Part shown: positions 15,705 to 23,689 of the stretch, piece after piece
Layout of the letters: every line of letters begins with the position of its first letter
How positions within the stretch are numbered: position 1 is the first letter of the stretch
Assembly (NCBI GenBank): GCA_944385905.1
Contig: CALWZA010000007.1
Coordinates: forward strand, 16,232-80,231
Direction: 5' to 3'
DNA length: 64,000 nt
Source of the DNA: an uncultured Clostridia bacterium
Lineage (GTDB): Bacteria > Bacillota > Clostridia > Oscillospirales > Ruminococcaceae
Translations under genes and position numbers: made by a program
Notes under the pieces: model-generated
Seen by the model: only the letters and a program-made list of their open reading frames with translations
What the model was told of the DNA's origin: nothing
Databases searched by the model: none

Positions 15705-17003
15705 TTAATCTTCACTACTGAAAGAGTTTTCGATTCCTAAAATCGAGTTGGACTCGTTCATATCAAGCTGCTCGATTTTTGCCATACGCCTGTTAATCAT
15801 ATCAGAGCGCTCTCTCAGCTTTTCGGTTGACGACACCGCGTCGCTCAGCTTTTTCTGAGTCTTTTCAATCAGCTCTCCGAATGTTATATACTGCGTCTTT
15901 ATAGCCTGAAGAAGCTTCAATACCTCTTGGCTCTTTTTATTAAGTGCCATATTAGAGAAGCCGATTCTGAGACTGTTTAACAAAGCTGTAACTGTCGTAG
16001 GTCCTGCTATAACTATTTTGCAGTTTGTCTGACACCACTCTGACAATCCGTTTATTCTCAGCGCCTCGGCATATAATCCTTCGGTAGGCAAAAACATTAT
16101 CGCGAAATCGGTAGTTTTCGGCGGGTCTATGTACTTGTCGCGAATTGTTCTCGCCTCGGTTTTAATCCGCTGTTCAAGCTCTTTAACGGCTGCCGAGGTT
16201 GCCGCTGCGTCTGCCGCCTCGGACGCATCAACTATCCGATTATATATATCAGTCGGGCATTTTGAGTCTATCGGCAGATATATGAAATCATTCGGATTTT
16301 CCTTTGACGGGATTTTAACCGCAAACTCTACCCTGTCGTTTGAGTTTTTCTTGGTTGGCACATTTATATCATACTGAGATGATATCATGGTTTGCTCCAA
16401 AATAGCTCCGAGCTGAATTTCTCCCCAGACCCCCCTCGTCTTGACATTTGAAAGGGTTTTGTTCAAATCGCCTACTCCGGTTGAAAGCTTGTTAAGCTCG
16501 CCGAGAGATTTGTAAAGCTCGCCGAGACGGTCGCCTATCTGCTTGAAATTGCTGTCAAGACGCTCGTTAAGAGTTTTTGAAAGCTTTTCATCAACAACAG
16601 CCTGCATTTTTTCAAGCCGCTGTTCATTTGACGCCTGAATTTCCTTTAAACCTTTTGTAACAGTATCAACAATTTTATCCTGCCCCTCGGAATTATTCGC
16701 CATCATTTTGGCGAGCTGTTCGCTTTGCATCCTTGCGGTTTCAAGAAACTGTGAGCGCTGGTTTTCCATTATCTTGTTCAGGGTATTGACCTGCGATTCA
16801 TTTCCCCTGCTGATTGCCGCCGACATTTCCTCTCTCAAAAGCTTATCTGAATTTTGTGACGTTTTCATACTGTTTTCAACAGTTAAACGAAGATTTAAAA
16901 GCTCGTCCTTGTCAGAGTGAGGTTTGTTTTTTAGGCATAGCGCAAGCACGGCAGCGAGCATTGCTATCGCGACAATGAGCAAAATTAAAATGACTGTATC
17001 CAT
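15705..17003 (-). CDS. rmuC: DNA recombination protein RmuC
   Basis: 432 residues. An N-terminal transmembrane helix (~3-24) anchors a long coiled coil (~35-175), followed by the RmuC nuclease-like domain with GVWGEIQLGAILEQ, LPIDSKCPTDIYNRI and FLPTEGLYAEAL. RmuC limits inversions at short inverted repeats; its domain resembles restriction-type nucleases. Start follows GAAAGGAC. It probably forms a transcript with the tiny membrane ORF just upstream. Confidence 0.93.
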   Translation of the reverse strand: MDTVILILLIVAIAMLAAVLALCLKNKPHSDKDELLNLRLTVENSMKTSQNSDKLLREEMSAAISRGNESQVNTLNKIMENQRSQFLETARMQSEQLAKMMANNSEGQDKIVDTVTKGLKEIQASNEQRLEKMQAVVDEKLSKTLNERLDSNFKQIGDRLGELYKSLGELNKLSTGVGDLNKTLSNVKTRGVWGEIQLGAILEQTMISSQYDINVPTKKNSNDRVEFAVKIPSKENPNDFIYLPIDSKCPTDIYNRIVDASEAADAAATSAAVKELEQRIKTEARTIRDKYIDPPKTTDFAIMFLPTEGLYAEALRINGLSEWCQTNCKIVIAGPTTVTALLNSLRIGFSNMALNKKSQEVLKLLQAIKTQYITFGELIEKTQKKLSDAVSSTEKLRERSDMINRRMAKIEQLDMNESNSILGIENSFSSED

Positions 17004-17028
17004 AAAAGTCCTTTCGTGAAAATAATCA

Positions 17029-17184
17029 TTAAACTCTTTTAACTACACTATTGCAAACATGTCTGTTTTGAGTTATAATGATTTTGGTTCTTTTTGCTTT
17101 CGGCGATTCAAGAGCCTCGGCAAAATTACAAACCGATTTTACAAACACCAGTATCATACTTATAATAGCCGTAAATTCAAACAT
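17029..17184 (-). CDS. Small hypothetical membrane protein (51 aa)
   Basis: A 51-codon frame beginning ATG at 17184, nine bases after GGAAAGGG, reading MFEFTAIISMILVFVKSVCN at the start (one hydrophobic helix), then a basic tail with KAKRTK and ending KRV. It ends 26 bases before rmuC on the same strand. I do not recognise a family. The ribosome site and hydrophobic start favour a real small protein; the low-complexity tail argues caution. It lies in the 17004-17410 gap, which otherwise holds only promoter-like AT-rich DNA. Confidence 0.4.
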   Translation of the reverse strand: MFEFTAIISMILVFVKSVCNFAEALESPKAKRTKIIITQNRHVCNSVVKRV

Positions 17185-17283
17185 GCAATCATTCCCTTTC
17201 CGTTTGATACACTTATTTTAACTTGTTAAGTGTACTATAAAACGGATTTATCGAATCAAGTGCTGGAATAACTGTACGTTTTT

Positions 17284-17311
17284 TTGTACTGATAATTTTA
17301 CGGCTTAATAT
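17284..17311 (+). promoter_or_regulatory. Possible promoter of the 17411 operon
   Basis: TTGTAC (17284-17289) and TAATAT (17306-17311), 16-base spacer. Several AT-rich alternatives exist nearby, so this is weak. Confidence 0.35.
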
Positions 17312-17410
17312 ATTTTATCACATTTTCATTTATATTTCAATATCCTATATTATTTTATATCATTTTATCCGATAAGGAACCGGGTTTTCCGTTGCTATTT
17401 GGAGGTTATT

Positions 17411-18013
17411 ATGCGGTTTAAGCTCTTTGAAGGAATAAACGCCGAAGGCTGTGAAAAGCTGCGCAGCTCTTACAAGCTTTATAATAATCAAATTGAAATA
17501 TGCTGCTCAGCTGATGATTATCAGAAATTTTTCAGCGGAATTTTGAATATACTTTCTGAGCCCGTATTTTTCTTTACCGAGATCCCTTGTTCTGACGACA
17601 AGGAGCTGAGTCTCAGAAGCTGTGAAGACAGTCCGTATCATTATGAGCTTTATTATCTTGACAACTGCACAAGGGAAGTCGCAAAAGCTATTGTTAAAAG
17701 ATACGGGAGTATTTTGTTTAACGACGGATTAATAAGGTTCGGATTCGGTTCTCACTCAACAGACGACGAGGTTTTTTCAAAACGCTTTCAGGAAATCAGT
17801 ATATACAGCAAAGACGGTATAAATGATTATAAGAGTTTGCTGGACTCTTGCGGATTTACGGAAACTTCAGACCTGAAAACTCTCTCTGACTTAATCAGTG
17901 ATGAAAATCCTGCGGAGTGCTGTACGGTTGAGAGCGACGGCGAGACAGTTTTTGATATGATTGAAAATTTAAAAGAAGCCGGACTTTATTTTGCTGATAC
18001 TGTTGAAGAATAA
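17411..18013 (+). CDS. Hypothetical cytoplasmic protein
   Basis: 200 residues, no signal peptide or membrane helix. I do not recognise the family. It is acidic, with a repeated pattern of short strands, a CSADDYQKFFSGIL helix, an SPYHYELYYLDNCTREVAKAI segment and a C-terminal MIENLKEAGLYFADTVEE helix. The ATG at 17411 follows GGAGG directly; a TTG four codons upstream is not needed. It is 27 bases before ppa and probably co-transcribed with ppa, xylB and the GH27 gene. No function is proposed. Confidence 0.75.
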   Translation: MRFKLFEGINAEGCEKLRSSYKLYNNQIEICCSADDYQKFFSGILNILSEPVFFFTEIPCSDDKELSLRSCEDSPYHYELYYLDNCTREVAKAIVKRYGSILFNDGLIRFGFGSHSTDDEVFSKRFQEISIYSKDGINDYKSLLDSCGFTETSDLKTLSDLISDENPAECCTVESDGETVFDMIENLKEAGLYFADTVEE

Positions 18014-18040
18014 ATATATTTTAGGAAAGGCGGATGTTAT

Positions 18041-18571
18041 ATGAACATATGGCACGATTTTTCACCGAAAAAAATCTCGACAAGCGATTTTCACGCTGTA
18101 ATTGAAATTCCTAAAGGCTCAAAAACAAAATATGAGCTTGACAAAAGCACGGGACTTTTGCTTTTGGACAGGATTCTTTACACATCTACTCACTACCCTT
18201 CCAATTACGGCTTCATACCGAGAACTCTTGCCGAGGACGGTGACCCTCTTGACGTTTTGGTACTGTGCTCGGAAACTATTTATCCGCTTTCGCTTGTCCG
18301 CTGTTTTCCTATCGGAGTGATTTCCATGATTGACAACGGCTCCCCCGATGACAAAATAATCGCAATTCCGTTTAATGACCCTACATACAACGGATACACC
18401 GACATCTCACAGCTTCCTTCTCACATATTTGACGAAATGAAACACTTCTTTTCGGTATACAAGGCTCTTGAACAAAAAGAAACTGCTATTGACGAGGTGA
18501 AAAATGCCGAAGTTGCAAAAGATATAATCTCCAAGTCAATTGACAGATATATTGAAATCTACTGCAAATAA
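18041..18571 (+). CDS. ppa: Inorganic pyrophosphatase (family I)
   Basis: 176-residue soluble enzyme hydrolysing pyrophosphate. Family I signature EDGDPLDVLVL with the metal-binding aspartates lies at ~66-76, preceded by YPSNYGFIPRTL and by the N-terminal IEIPKGSKTKYELDK. Length is normal. The start has GGAAAGGCGG upstream. It sits in a run with xylB, perhaps only by position. Confidence 0.95.
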   Translation: MNIWHDFSPKKISTSDFHAVIEIPKGSKTKYELDKSTGLLLLDRILYTSTHYPSNYGFIPRTLAEDGDPLDVLVLCSETIYPLSLVRCFPIGVISMIDNGSPDDKIIAIPFNDPTYNGYTDISQLPSHIFDEMKHFFSVYKALEQKETAIDEVKNAEVAKDIISKSIDRYIEIYCK

Positions 18572-18590
18572 TTTTGAAAGGATTGTTATT

Positions 18591-20114
18591 ATGGCTTTTA
18601 TCATTGGAGTTGATATCGGAACAAGCGGTACTAAAACCGTTTTGTTCGACGAGGCAGGCGCTGTTATAGCTTCAAAAACTATCGAATACCCTCTTTATCA
18701 GCCTAAAAACGGCTATGCCGAACAAGACCCCGAAGACTGGGCTAACGCCGCGGTTAACACTATCAAGGCGGTTATGGCCGAAAGCGGAGTAAAAAAAGAG
18801 GACGTCAAAGGAATCGGTCTTTCAGGTCAGATGCACGGTCTTGTAATGCTTGACAAGGACAACAATGTTATCCGCAAGTCGATTATCTGGTGCGACCAGC
18901 GAACTGCCGACGAGGTTGCTGAGATGAACGCAAAACTCGGAGAAAAAAAGCTTATAGAGATTACAGCCAACCCTGCTCTGACAGGCTGGACTGCCGCAAA
19001 GATACTTTGGGTTAAGAACAAAGAACCTGAAAACTATGAGAAATGCCGACATATTCTTCTGCCAAAGGACTACATACGATTTATACTTACCGGCGAGTAC
19101 GCAACAGAGGTTTCCGACGCTTCGGGCATGCAGCTTCTTGATGTTCCTAACCGCTGCTGGTCTGACGAAGTTATTTCAGCTCTCGGTTTGGACAAGTCCA
19201 TGCTCGGAAAGGTATATGAGAGCTGTGAAGTTACGGGCAGACTTACTAAAAAAATGGCTGAGCTTACAGGCCTTTGCGAAGGAACCATCGTTGTAGGCGG
19301 CGCGGGAGACAATGCGGCTGCCGCAGTCGGTACAGGCGTTGTTGAGGACGGCAAGGCATTTACTACAATCGGCACAAGCGGAGTTGTTTTCGCTCACACA
19401 TCAAAGATTTCAATCGACCCCAAGGGCAGAGTTCACACCTGCTGCGCCGCTGTTCCCAACTCATGGCATGTAATGGGAGTTACTCAGGGCGCAGGACTTT
19501 CACTCAAGTGGTTTAGGGATAACTTCTGCTCGGCTGAAAAGGAAACAGCTAAATATATGGGAGTTGACGAGTACTACCTCATGGACAAGGAAGCCGCTAC
19601 CGTTTCAATCGGAGCAAACAGACTTCTTTATCTGCCATATTTGATGGGTGAAAGAACGCCTCACCTTGACCCGAACGCAAGGGGAGTTTTCTTCGGACTT
19701 TCTGCTATGCACACTAAGAAAGAAATGCTCAGAGCTGTTATGGAGGGTGTATCATATTCTCTCCGTGACTGCGTTGAGGTTTTTAAACAAATGAGTATCA
19801 GCGTTTCGGACATGATGGCTTGCGGAGGAGGAGGAACTTCACCCCTTTGGAGACAGATGCTTGCCGATTTGTACGCCTGCCCTGTTAAAACTGCAGCGTC
19901 AAAGGAAGGTCCGGCTCTCGGAGTCGCTCTTCTCGCCTCGGTCGGAGCAGGAATTTACTCAAGCGTTCCCGAAGCCTGCAAGGCTGTCGTAAAAACCGAC
20001 AAGGTTCAGGAACCGGTTGCTGAAAACGTTCCGCAGTATGAAAAGTACTATAGGCTTTACACTGAAATTTACCCTAAGCTTAAAGAGAAGTTTGCTTTGC
20101 TTTCTTCTCTTTAA
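18591..20114 (+). CDS. xylB: Xylulokinase
   Basis: 507-residue FGGY kinase phosphorylating D-xylulose for the pentose phosphate pathway. FIIGVDIGTSGTKTVLFDE opens the N-terminal ATPase fold, GLSGQMHGLVMLD (~80) is the xylulokinase substrate loop, IWCDQRT follows, and FGGY signature 2 is near VSYSLRDCVEV; GGGGTSPLWRQMLADL is the C-terminal ATP site. The ATG at 18591 with GAAAGGA upstream is chosen over a TTG within ppa. No xylose isomerase is in the window. It may serve xylose freed by the GH43 and GH74 enzymes. Confidence 0.94.
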   Translation: MAFIIGVDIGTSGTKTVLFDEAGAVIASKTIEYPLYQPKNGYAEQDPEDWANAAVNTIKAVMAESGVKKEDVKGIGLSGQMHGLVMLDKDNNVIRKSIIWCDQRTADEVAEMNAKLGEKKLIEITANPALTGWTAAKILWVKNKEPENYEKCRHILLPKDYIRFILTGEYATEVSDASGMQLLDVPNRCWSDEVISALGLDKSMLGKVYESCEVTGRLTKKMAELTGLCEGTIVVGGAGDNAAAAVGTGVVEDGKAFTTIGTSGVVFAHTSKISIDPKGRVHTCCAAVPNSWHVMGVTQGAGLSLKWFRDNFCSAEKETAKYMGVDEYYLMDKEAATVSIGANRLLYLPYLMGERTPHLDPNARGVFFGLSAMHTKKEMLRAVMEGVSYSLRDCVEVFKQMSISVSDMMACGGGGTSPLWRQMLADLYACPVKTAASKEGPALGVALLASVGAGIYSSVPEACKAVVKTDKVQEPVAENVPQYEKYYRLYTEIYPKLKEKFALLSSL

Positions 20115-20141
20115 ATGAATATGTAAAGGACGGAATTTGAC

Positions 20142-21293
20142 ATGAATACTAAACTCGGACTCACCCCTCCTATGGGATGGAACTCATGGAACACTTTCAG
20201 TTGGAATATTAATGAGGAGCTTATTAAGACCGCCGCTGACGCTATGATTGAAACAGGGCTTGCCGCCGCCGGATATGAGTATATTGTTATTGACGACTGC
20301 TGGAGCGAAATGAAGCGAGACGAAAACGGCAGGCTTGTTCCTGACAAAAACAAGTTTCCAAACGGCATGAAAGCAGTAGCTGACTATATACATTCAAAAG
20401 GCTTGAAATTCGGAATGTATTCCTGTGCCGGAACTCATACGTGCGCAGGATACCCTGCTTCGTTTGAGCATGAGTTTACTGACGCTGAAACTTTTGCTGA
20501 ATGGGGCGTTGACTATCTCAAATACGATTTCTGCTACAAACCTGCCCACATTCCCGGTGAGCTGCTTTACAAGCGCATGGGAATGGCTTTAAGAAACTGC
20601 GGAAGAGACATCCTCTTCTCTGCCTGCAACTGGGGCTGCGACGACGTTCACAAATGGATAAGAGAAACCGGCGCTCATATTTTTCGTTCGACAGGCGACA
20701 TTCAGGACAACTGGGAATCAATCAAAAACCTTGCGACTTCTCAGTTCGGCAAACAAGGTTACGGCGCTCCGTACTGCTACAACGATATTGACATGCTTGT
20801 TGTAGGTATGTACGGCAAAAGCTGTAATGAGTGGGTAGCCTCAAAGGGATGCACTGATGTCGAGTATAAAACCCATTTCTCGCTTTGGGCAATTATGAAT
20901 TCTCCCCTTATGATAGGCTGCGACATTAGAAACATGAATGACGCCACAAAAAACATACTCATGAACAAGGATATAATTGCTATCAACCAGGATCCTGAAG
21001 GAAGAGCGCCTTATAGAATTAATCAGTGGAACAATCCCGAAAGGTCGTTTGCGCTTGTGAGACCCCTTGCTGACGGTGATTATGCTATCGGACTCTTTAA
21101 CTTCGGAGACAACAAATCCGAAATGTCTCTTCAGTTCTGGGATATCGGTCTTCCTGCAGCTTCGGGAAGAGGTCTTTCTCTTTACGACTGCTGGGAGCAC
21201 AAGGATGAAGGCGTTTTCACAGAAAGATACTGCACTCAGATAGAGCCTCATGACTGCAAGGTTTTCAGAGCAAAGGTTGTAAAAGTTAAATAA
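20142..21293 (+). CDS. Alpha-galactosidase, glycoside hydrolase family 27
   Basis: 383 residues, no signal peptide, so intracellular. GH27 hallmarks: TPPMGWNSWNTFSWNI at the N-terminus, YEYIVIDDCW, then the nucleophile region WGVDYLKYDFC (~128) and the acid/base region RSTGDIQDNW (~187). A C-terminal beta domain follows from ~300. It probably removes alpha-galactose from imported oligosaccharides; alpha-N-acetylgalactosaminidase is possible in the same family. Start has AAGGACGG upstream. It overlaps the next small gene by one base. Confidence 0.93.
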   Translation: MNTKLGLTPPMGWNSWNTFSWNINEELIKTAADAMIETGLAAAGYEYIVIDDCWSEMKRDENGRLVPDKNKFPNGMKAVADYIHSKGLKFGMYSCAGTHTCAGYPASFEHEFTDAETFAEWGVDYLKYDFCYKPAHIPGELLYKRMGMALRNCGRDILFSACNWGCDDVHKWIRETGAHIFRSTGDIQDNWESIKNLATSQFGKQGYGAPYCYNDIDMLVVGMYGKSCNEWVASKGCTDVEYKTHFSLWAIMNSPLMIGCDIRNMNDATKNILMNKDIIAINQDPEGRAPYRINQWNNPERSFALVRPLADGDYAIGLFNFGDNKSEMSLQFWDIGLPAASGRGLSLYDCWEHKDEGVFTERYCTQIEPHDCKVFRAKVVKVK

Positions 21294-21496
21294 TGTCTAA
21301 TTACAAAACCTGCAAAAAGTGCGGAAGCGAGCTTACTGACGATGCTATCGCTATTTACCGCAAAATGGTATTCAGAGGCGCTGACGAGTTTTTATGTATT
21401 CCGTGCCTTGCTGAATATTTTAAGGTTGAGGTCAGTGAAATTGAAGCGAGAATAAGATTTTACCGCGAGAGCGGTCACTGCACTTTATTCAGATAA
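21293..21496 (+). CDS. Small CxxC zinc-finger-like protein
   Basis: 67 residues starting at the ATG overlapping the GH27 stop (TAATG), so translationally coupled. It has CKKCGSE at residues 7-13 and CIPCLAEYF near 35-43, a likely treble-clef or zinc-ribbon site, and a C-terminal RFYRESGHC. I do not recognise a named family; similar small cysteine proteins occur in Clostridia. A link to galactoside metabolism is only positional. Confidence 0.7.
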   Translation: MSNYKTCKKCGSELTDDAIAIYRKMVFRGADEFLCIPCLAEYFKVEVSEIEARIRFYRESGHCTLFR

Positions 21497-21497
21497 T

Positions 21498-21540
21498 AAA
21501 GATAGCCATGACAAAAAATCTCATGGCTATCTTTATTTTA
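21498..21540. terminator. Bidirectional terminator
   Basis: AAAGATAGCCATGA pairs with TCATGGCTATCTTT, a 14-bp stem with T-rich tails on both sides. It ends both the plus-strand xylB-GH27 run and the minus-strand exporter gene. Confidence 0.9.
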
Positions 21541-21542
21541 TA

Positions 21543-22394
21543 TCAGAGAAGCATATTTATCAGCATTCCGCTTAGCGCGCCGGCAATATACAGAACAGCT
21601 GCTATCGAAATATTTTGCTTAAAATGCTTATTGGTCTTAAAAAGAACCACCAGTCCTAATCCAGCGCCGGTTGAAAGTCCTGCGACAAGCGAACCAAACG
21701 TAAGTCCGCCCTCAATAAAAAGCTGAGTAAGGATTACCGAAGCCGCACAGTTTGGAATAAAGCCTATGAGCGCCGCAAGAAACGGCTGAAAAACGCTGTC
21801 TGTAAGCAAAAGCTTTGATAGATTTTCCTGCCCGATAATCTCTATCAATCCTCCGAGCACCACAGATATCGCAAGAATGAAAAGGAAAATACTTACTGTA
21901 TGCTTTACAGCCGAGTATAGTATTCCGTGATTTTCGCATCCGCAGTGCTCGCAAAGCTGCTCGCACGGTTTTTCCAGCACAGGCTTATTCAGCGCTTTCA
22001 AAACCAAATCACATATAATTCCCACAACAATTGCTATTGCGACCTTGACCGCTAATAATTTAATGGCGGTTTTTGCGTTTTGAGGGTTTCCAAGAATAAT
22101 TGGCACAGCTTCATCACTGGTTGAAATAAATACGGCGATAAGAGTTCCTGCGCTTATCATCCTGCCCGAATACAGATTTGCGGCGGCAACCGAAAATCCG
22201 CACTGCGGCACGCACCCGAGCAACGCTCCTCCCACAGCTCCGAAAGGCCCGAGCTTTTGAAGTGTACGCACCATTTTCCCCGATGACTTATGTTCCAAAA
22301 ACTCGATAAGCAAATATACCCCGAATAAAAACGGAAGCATTTTAAGCGAATCAATCAAAGCTTCCGTCAAAACGTCAAGCAAAATATCAAACAT
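21543..22394 (-). CDS. Putative heavy-metal/arsenic-type exporter (10-TM, ArsP_2 family)
   Basis: 283 residues with about eight to ten hydrophobic segments. Two related half-motifs, GALLGCVPQCGFSVAAANLY (~57-76) and ALIGFIPNCAASVILTQL (~208-225), each contain P-x-C, typical of the PF11449 putative metal exporter family. Between the halves is a cytoplasmic Cys/His cluster CEQLCEHCGCENHG (~143-156), a probable metal-binding loop. Homologs are variously called arsenic efflux or manganese transporter, so the substrate is open. Start has AAGGAG upstream. Confidence 0.8.
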   Translation of the reverse strand: MFDILLDVLTEALIDSLKMLPFLFGVYLLIEFLEHKSSGKMVRTLQKLGPFGAVGGALLGCVPQCGFSVAAANLYSGRMISAGTLIAVFISTSDEAVPIILGNPQNAKTAIKLLAVKVAIAIVVGIICDLVLKALNKPVLEKPCEQLCEHCGCENHGILYSAVKHTVSIFLFILAISVVLGGLIEIIGQENLSKLLLTDSVFQPFLAALIGFIPNCAASVILTQLFIEGGLTFGSLVAGLSTGAGLGLVVLFKTNKHFKQNISIAAVLYIAGALSGMLINMLL

Positions 22395-22443
22395 TATAAT
22401 TTAGTCTCCTTGAATCCTTTTAAACCTTGTGACTCAAATGTGC

Positions 22444-22475
22444 GAATAAAAGAATAGCGGCAGATTAACTGCCGC
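22444..22475 (-). terminator. Terminator after rplS
   Basis: GCGGCAG and CTGCCGC around a five-base loop, followed on the minus strand by TATTCTTTTATT. Confidence 0.85.
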
Positions 22476-22482
22476 ATAGTTC

Positions 22483-22830
22483 TTACTTCTGGATTGCTTC
22501 CTTTACCTTTGCAGCTTTTCCTACTCTGTCGCGGAGATAGTAAAGCTTTGCACGTCTTACCTTACCTGTTCTGATAACTTCAATCTTGTCAACAGAAGGA
22601 CAGTGAATCGGGAATACTCTTTCAATTCCGCAGCCGTGAGCAACTCGACGAACAGTAAATGTTTCGTTGATGCCGCCATGCTTTTTGCAGATTACGGTTC
22701 CTTCAAATGCCTGAAGTCTGTACTTTTCGCCTTCCTTAATGCGTACCCATACTCTGATTGTGTCTCCGACTTCAAATGCGGGAACATCATTCTTAAGGCT
22801 TGAGTTTGAGATAAGTTTCAATGCGTCCAT
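22483..22830 (-). CDS. rplS: 50S ribosomal protein L19
   Basis: 115 residues, normal length. [18 protein letters not shown] near the start, [20 protein letters not shown] in the middle and [18 protein letters not shown] at the end are family hallmarks. L19 sits at the interface between the ribosomal subunits. Start has AGGAGG. It is alone here with its own promoter and a structured leader rather than behind trmD. Confidence 0.98.
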   Translation of the reverse strand: MDALKLISNSSLKNDVPAFEVGDTIRVWVRIKEGEKYRLQAFEGTVICKKHGGINETFTVRRVAHGCGIERVFPIHCPSVDKIEVIRTGKVRRAKLYYLRDRVGKAAKVKEAIQK

Positions 22831-22973
22831 TTGTTTTCCTCCTAAATTTTCAGATATTCATACACTATTATCGCCGAATTGGCTAAGTCAGAGGACTATC
22901 CGCTTTAATGTCAGTCTGTTAAGACAGGCACTAACCCCCATCCGCCGAAATCGACAGACGGATATTCAAATGC
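22831..22973 (-). promoter_or_regulatory. Structured 5' leader of rplS (candidate L19 leader)
   Basis: About 140 transcribed bases before rplS. On the minus strand, ATCCGTC pairs with GGCGGAT, GTCT with AGAC, and GCC with GGC in TAGCCAATTCGGCG, in sequence order before AGGAGG. Firmicutes carry L19-binding leaders that repress rplS; whether this is that class or a distinct one was not tested. Confidence 0.45.
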
Positions 22974-22979
22974 TCAAAT

Positions 22980-23008
22980 ATTATATCACAATCACATTAC
23001 ATTTGCAA
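22980..23008 (-). promoter_or_regulatory. Promoter of rplS
   Basis: TTGCAA (23003-23008) and TATAAT (22980-22985), 17-base spacer, with TG one base before the -10 box, minus strand. Confidence 0.8.
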
Positions 23009-23014
23009 GCACAT

Positions 23015-23689
23015 CTAAATAAAAATATTTCCGTTTAAATCGAGAATTTTTGTGCGCTTTACACTAACATTTGATATTGGAGCACTTGAAGTACTCAAAA
23101 ATGAGTCGATGAGCAGCTGAGGATTGATATTTATTTCTACTCCTGCGGGCAGTGCGACCTTCAGCAAAACCCTGTCGTCTGCTGCTTTAACTTCAGGATT
23201 TTTAATATGCTCCTTTAGATTTATGGCAGTCACTCCGCCTTTTTTTGTTTTCTTTTCAACCGGGATTTCTTGCTGTGACAAATAGTTCTTTAGTTCTTCA
23301 GACAACTTTACAGGCTCGTCGCTGAAAAATGAAATCTCATATTCCGCCGCTGAAATAAGCTTGTGACTTGTTTGGGGAGCATATGCTCTGACAACTTTCA
23401 AACCTTGCGGAAGCGTTGAATTAAGCCTGTCCGCAACCTCCTGAGGAGTCATAGGCGTATCCATATTGATGCCGAAGTCCATGATCTCGCACTCGCTTTC
23501 GGCGCCTAATGACAACGCAAGCGGAAACATAATGTAGACGTGCGGATTGTAGCCTTTTGTGTGCCAAACGGGAATCTTCGCGCGCTTAAAAGCTCTTTGC
23601 ATGGTTCTCATAAGGTCAAGATGAGAAATAAAAACAGCTCTGCCCTCTTTTGAAAAAACCGCTCTTATATCAATATAATCCTTAACCAC
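23015..23689 (-). CDS. TIGR03936 family radical-SAM-associated protein (DUF2344)
   Basis: 224 residues from a GTG at 23689, which follows GGGGGAG and overlaps the end of the preceding radical SAM gene by 8 bases. VFISHLDLMRTMQRAFKRA and the following HTKGYNPHVYIMFPLALSLG are the family hallmark. It is always found fused or adjacent to the TIGR03960 radical SAM protein; the joint function is not known, an RNA or tRNA modification link being only speculation. The GTG start is chosen over an internal-frame ATG at 23764. Confidence 0.88.
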   Translation of the reverse strand: MVKDYIDIRAVFSKEGRAVFISHLDLMRTMQRAFKRAKIPVWHTKGYNPHVYIMFPLALSLGAESECEIMDFGINMDTPMTPQEVADRLNSTLPQGLKVVRAYAPQTSHKLISAAEYEISFFSDEPVKLSEELKNYLSQQEIPVEKKTKKGGVTAINLKEHIKNPEVKAADDRVLLKVALPAGVEININPQLLIDSFLSTSSAPISNVSVKRTKILDLNGNIFI

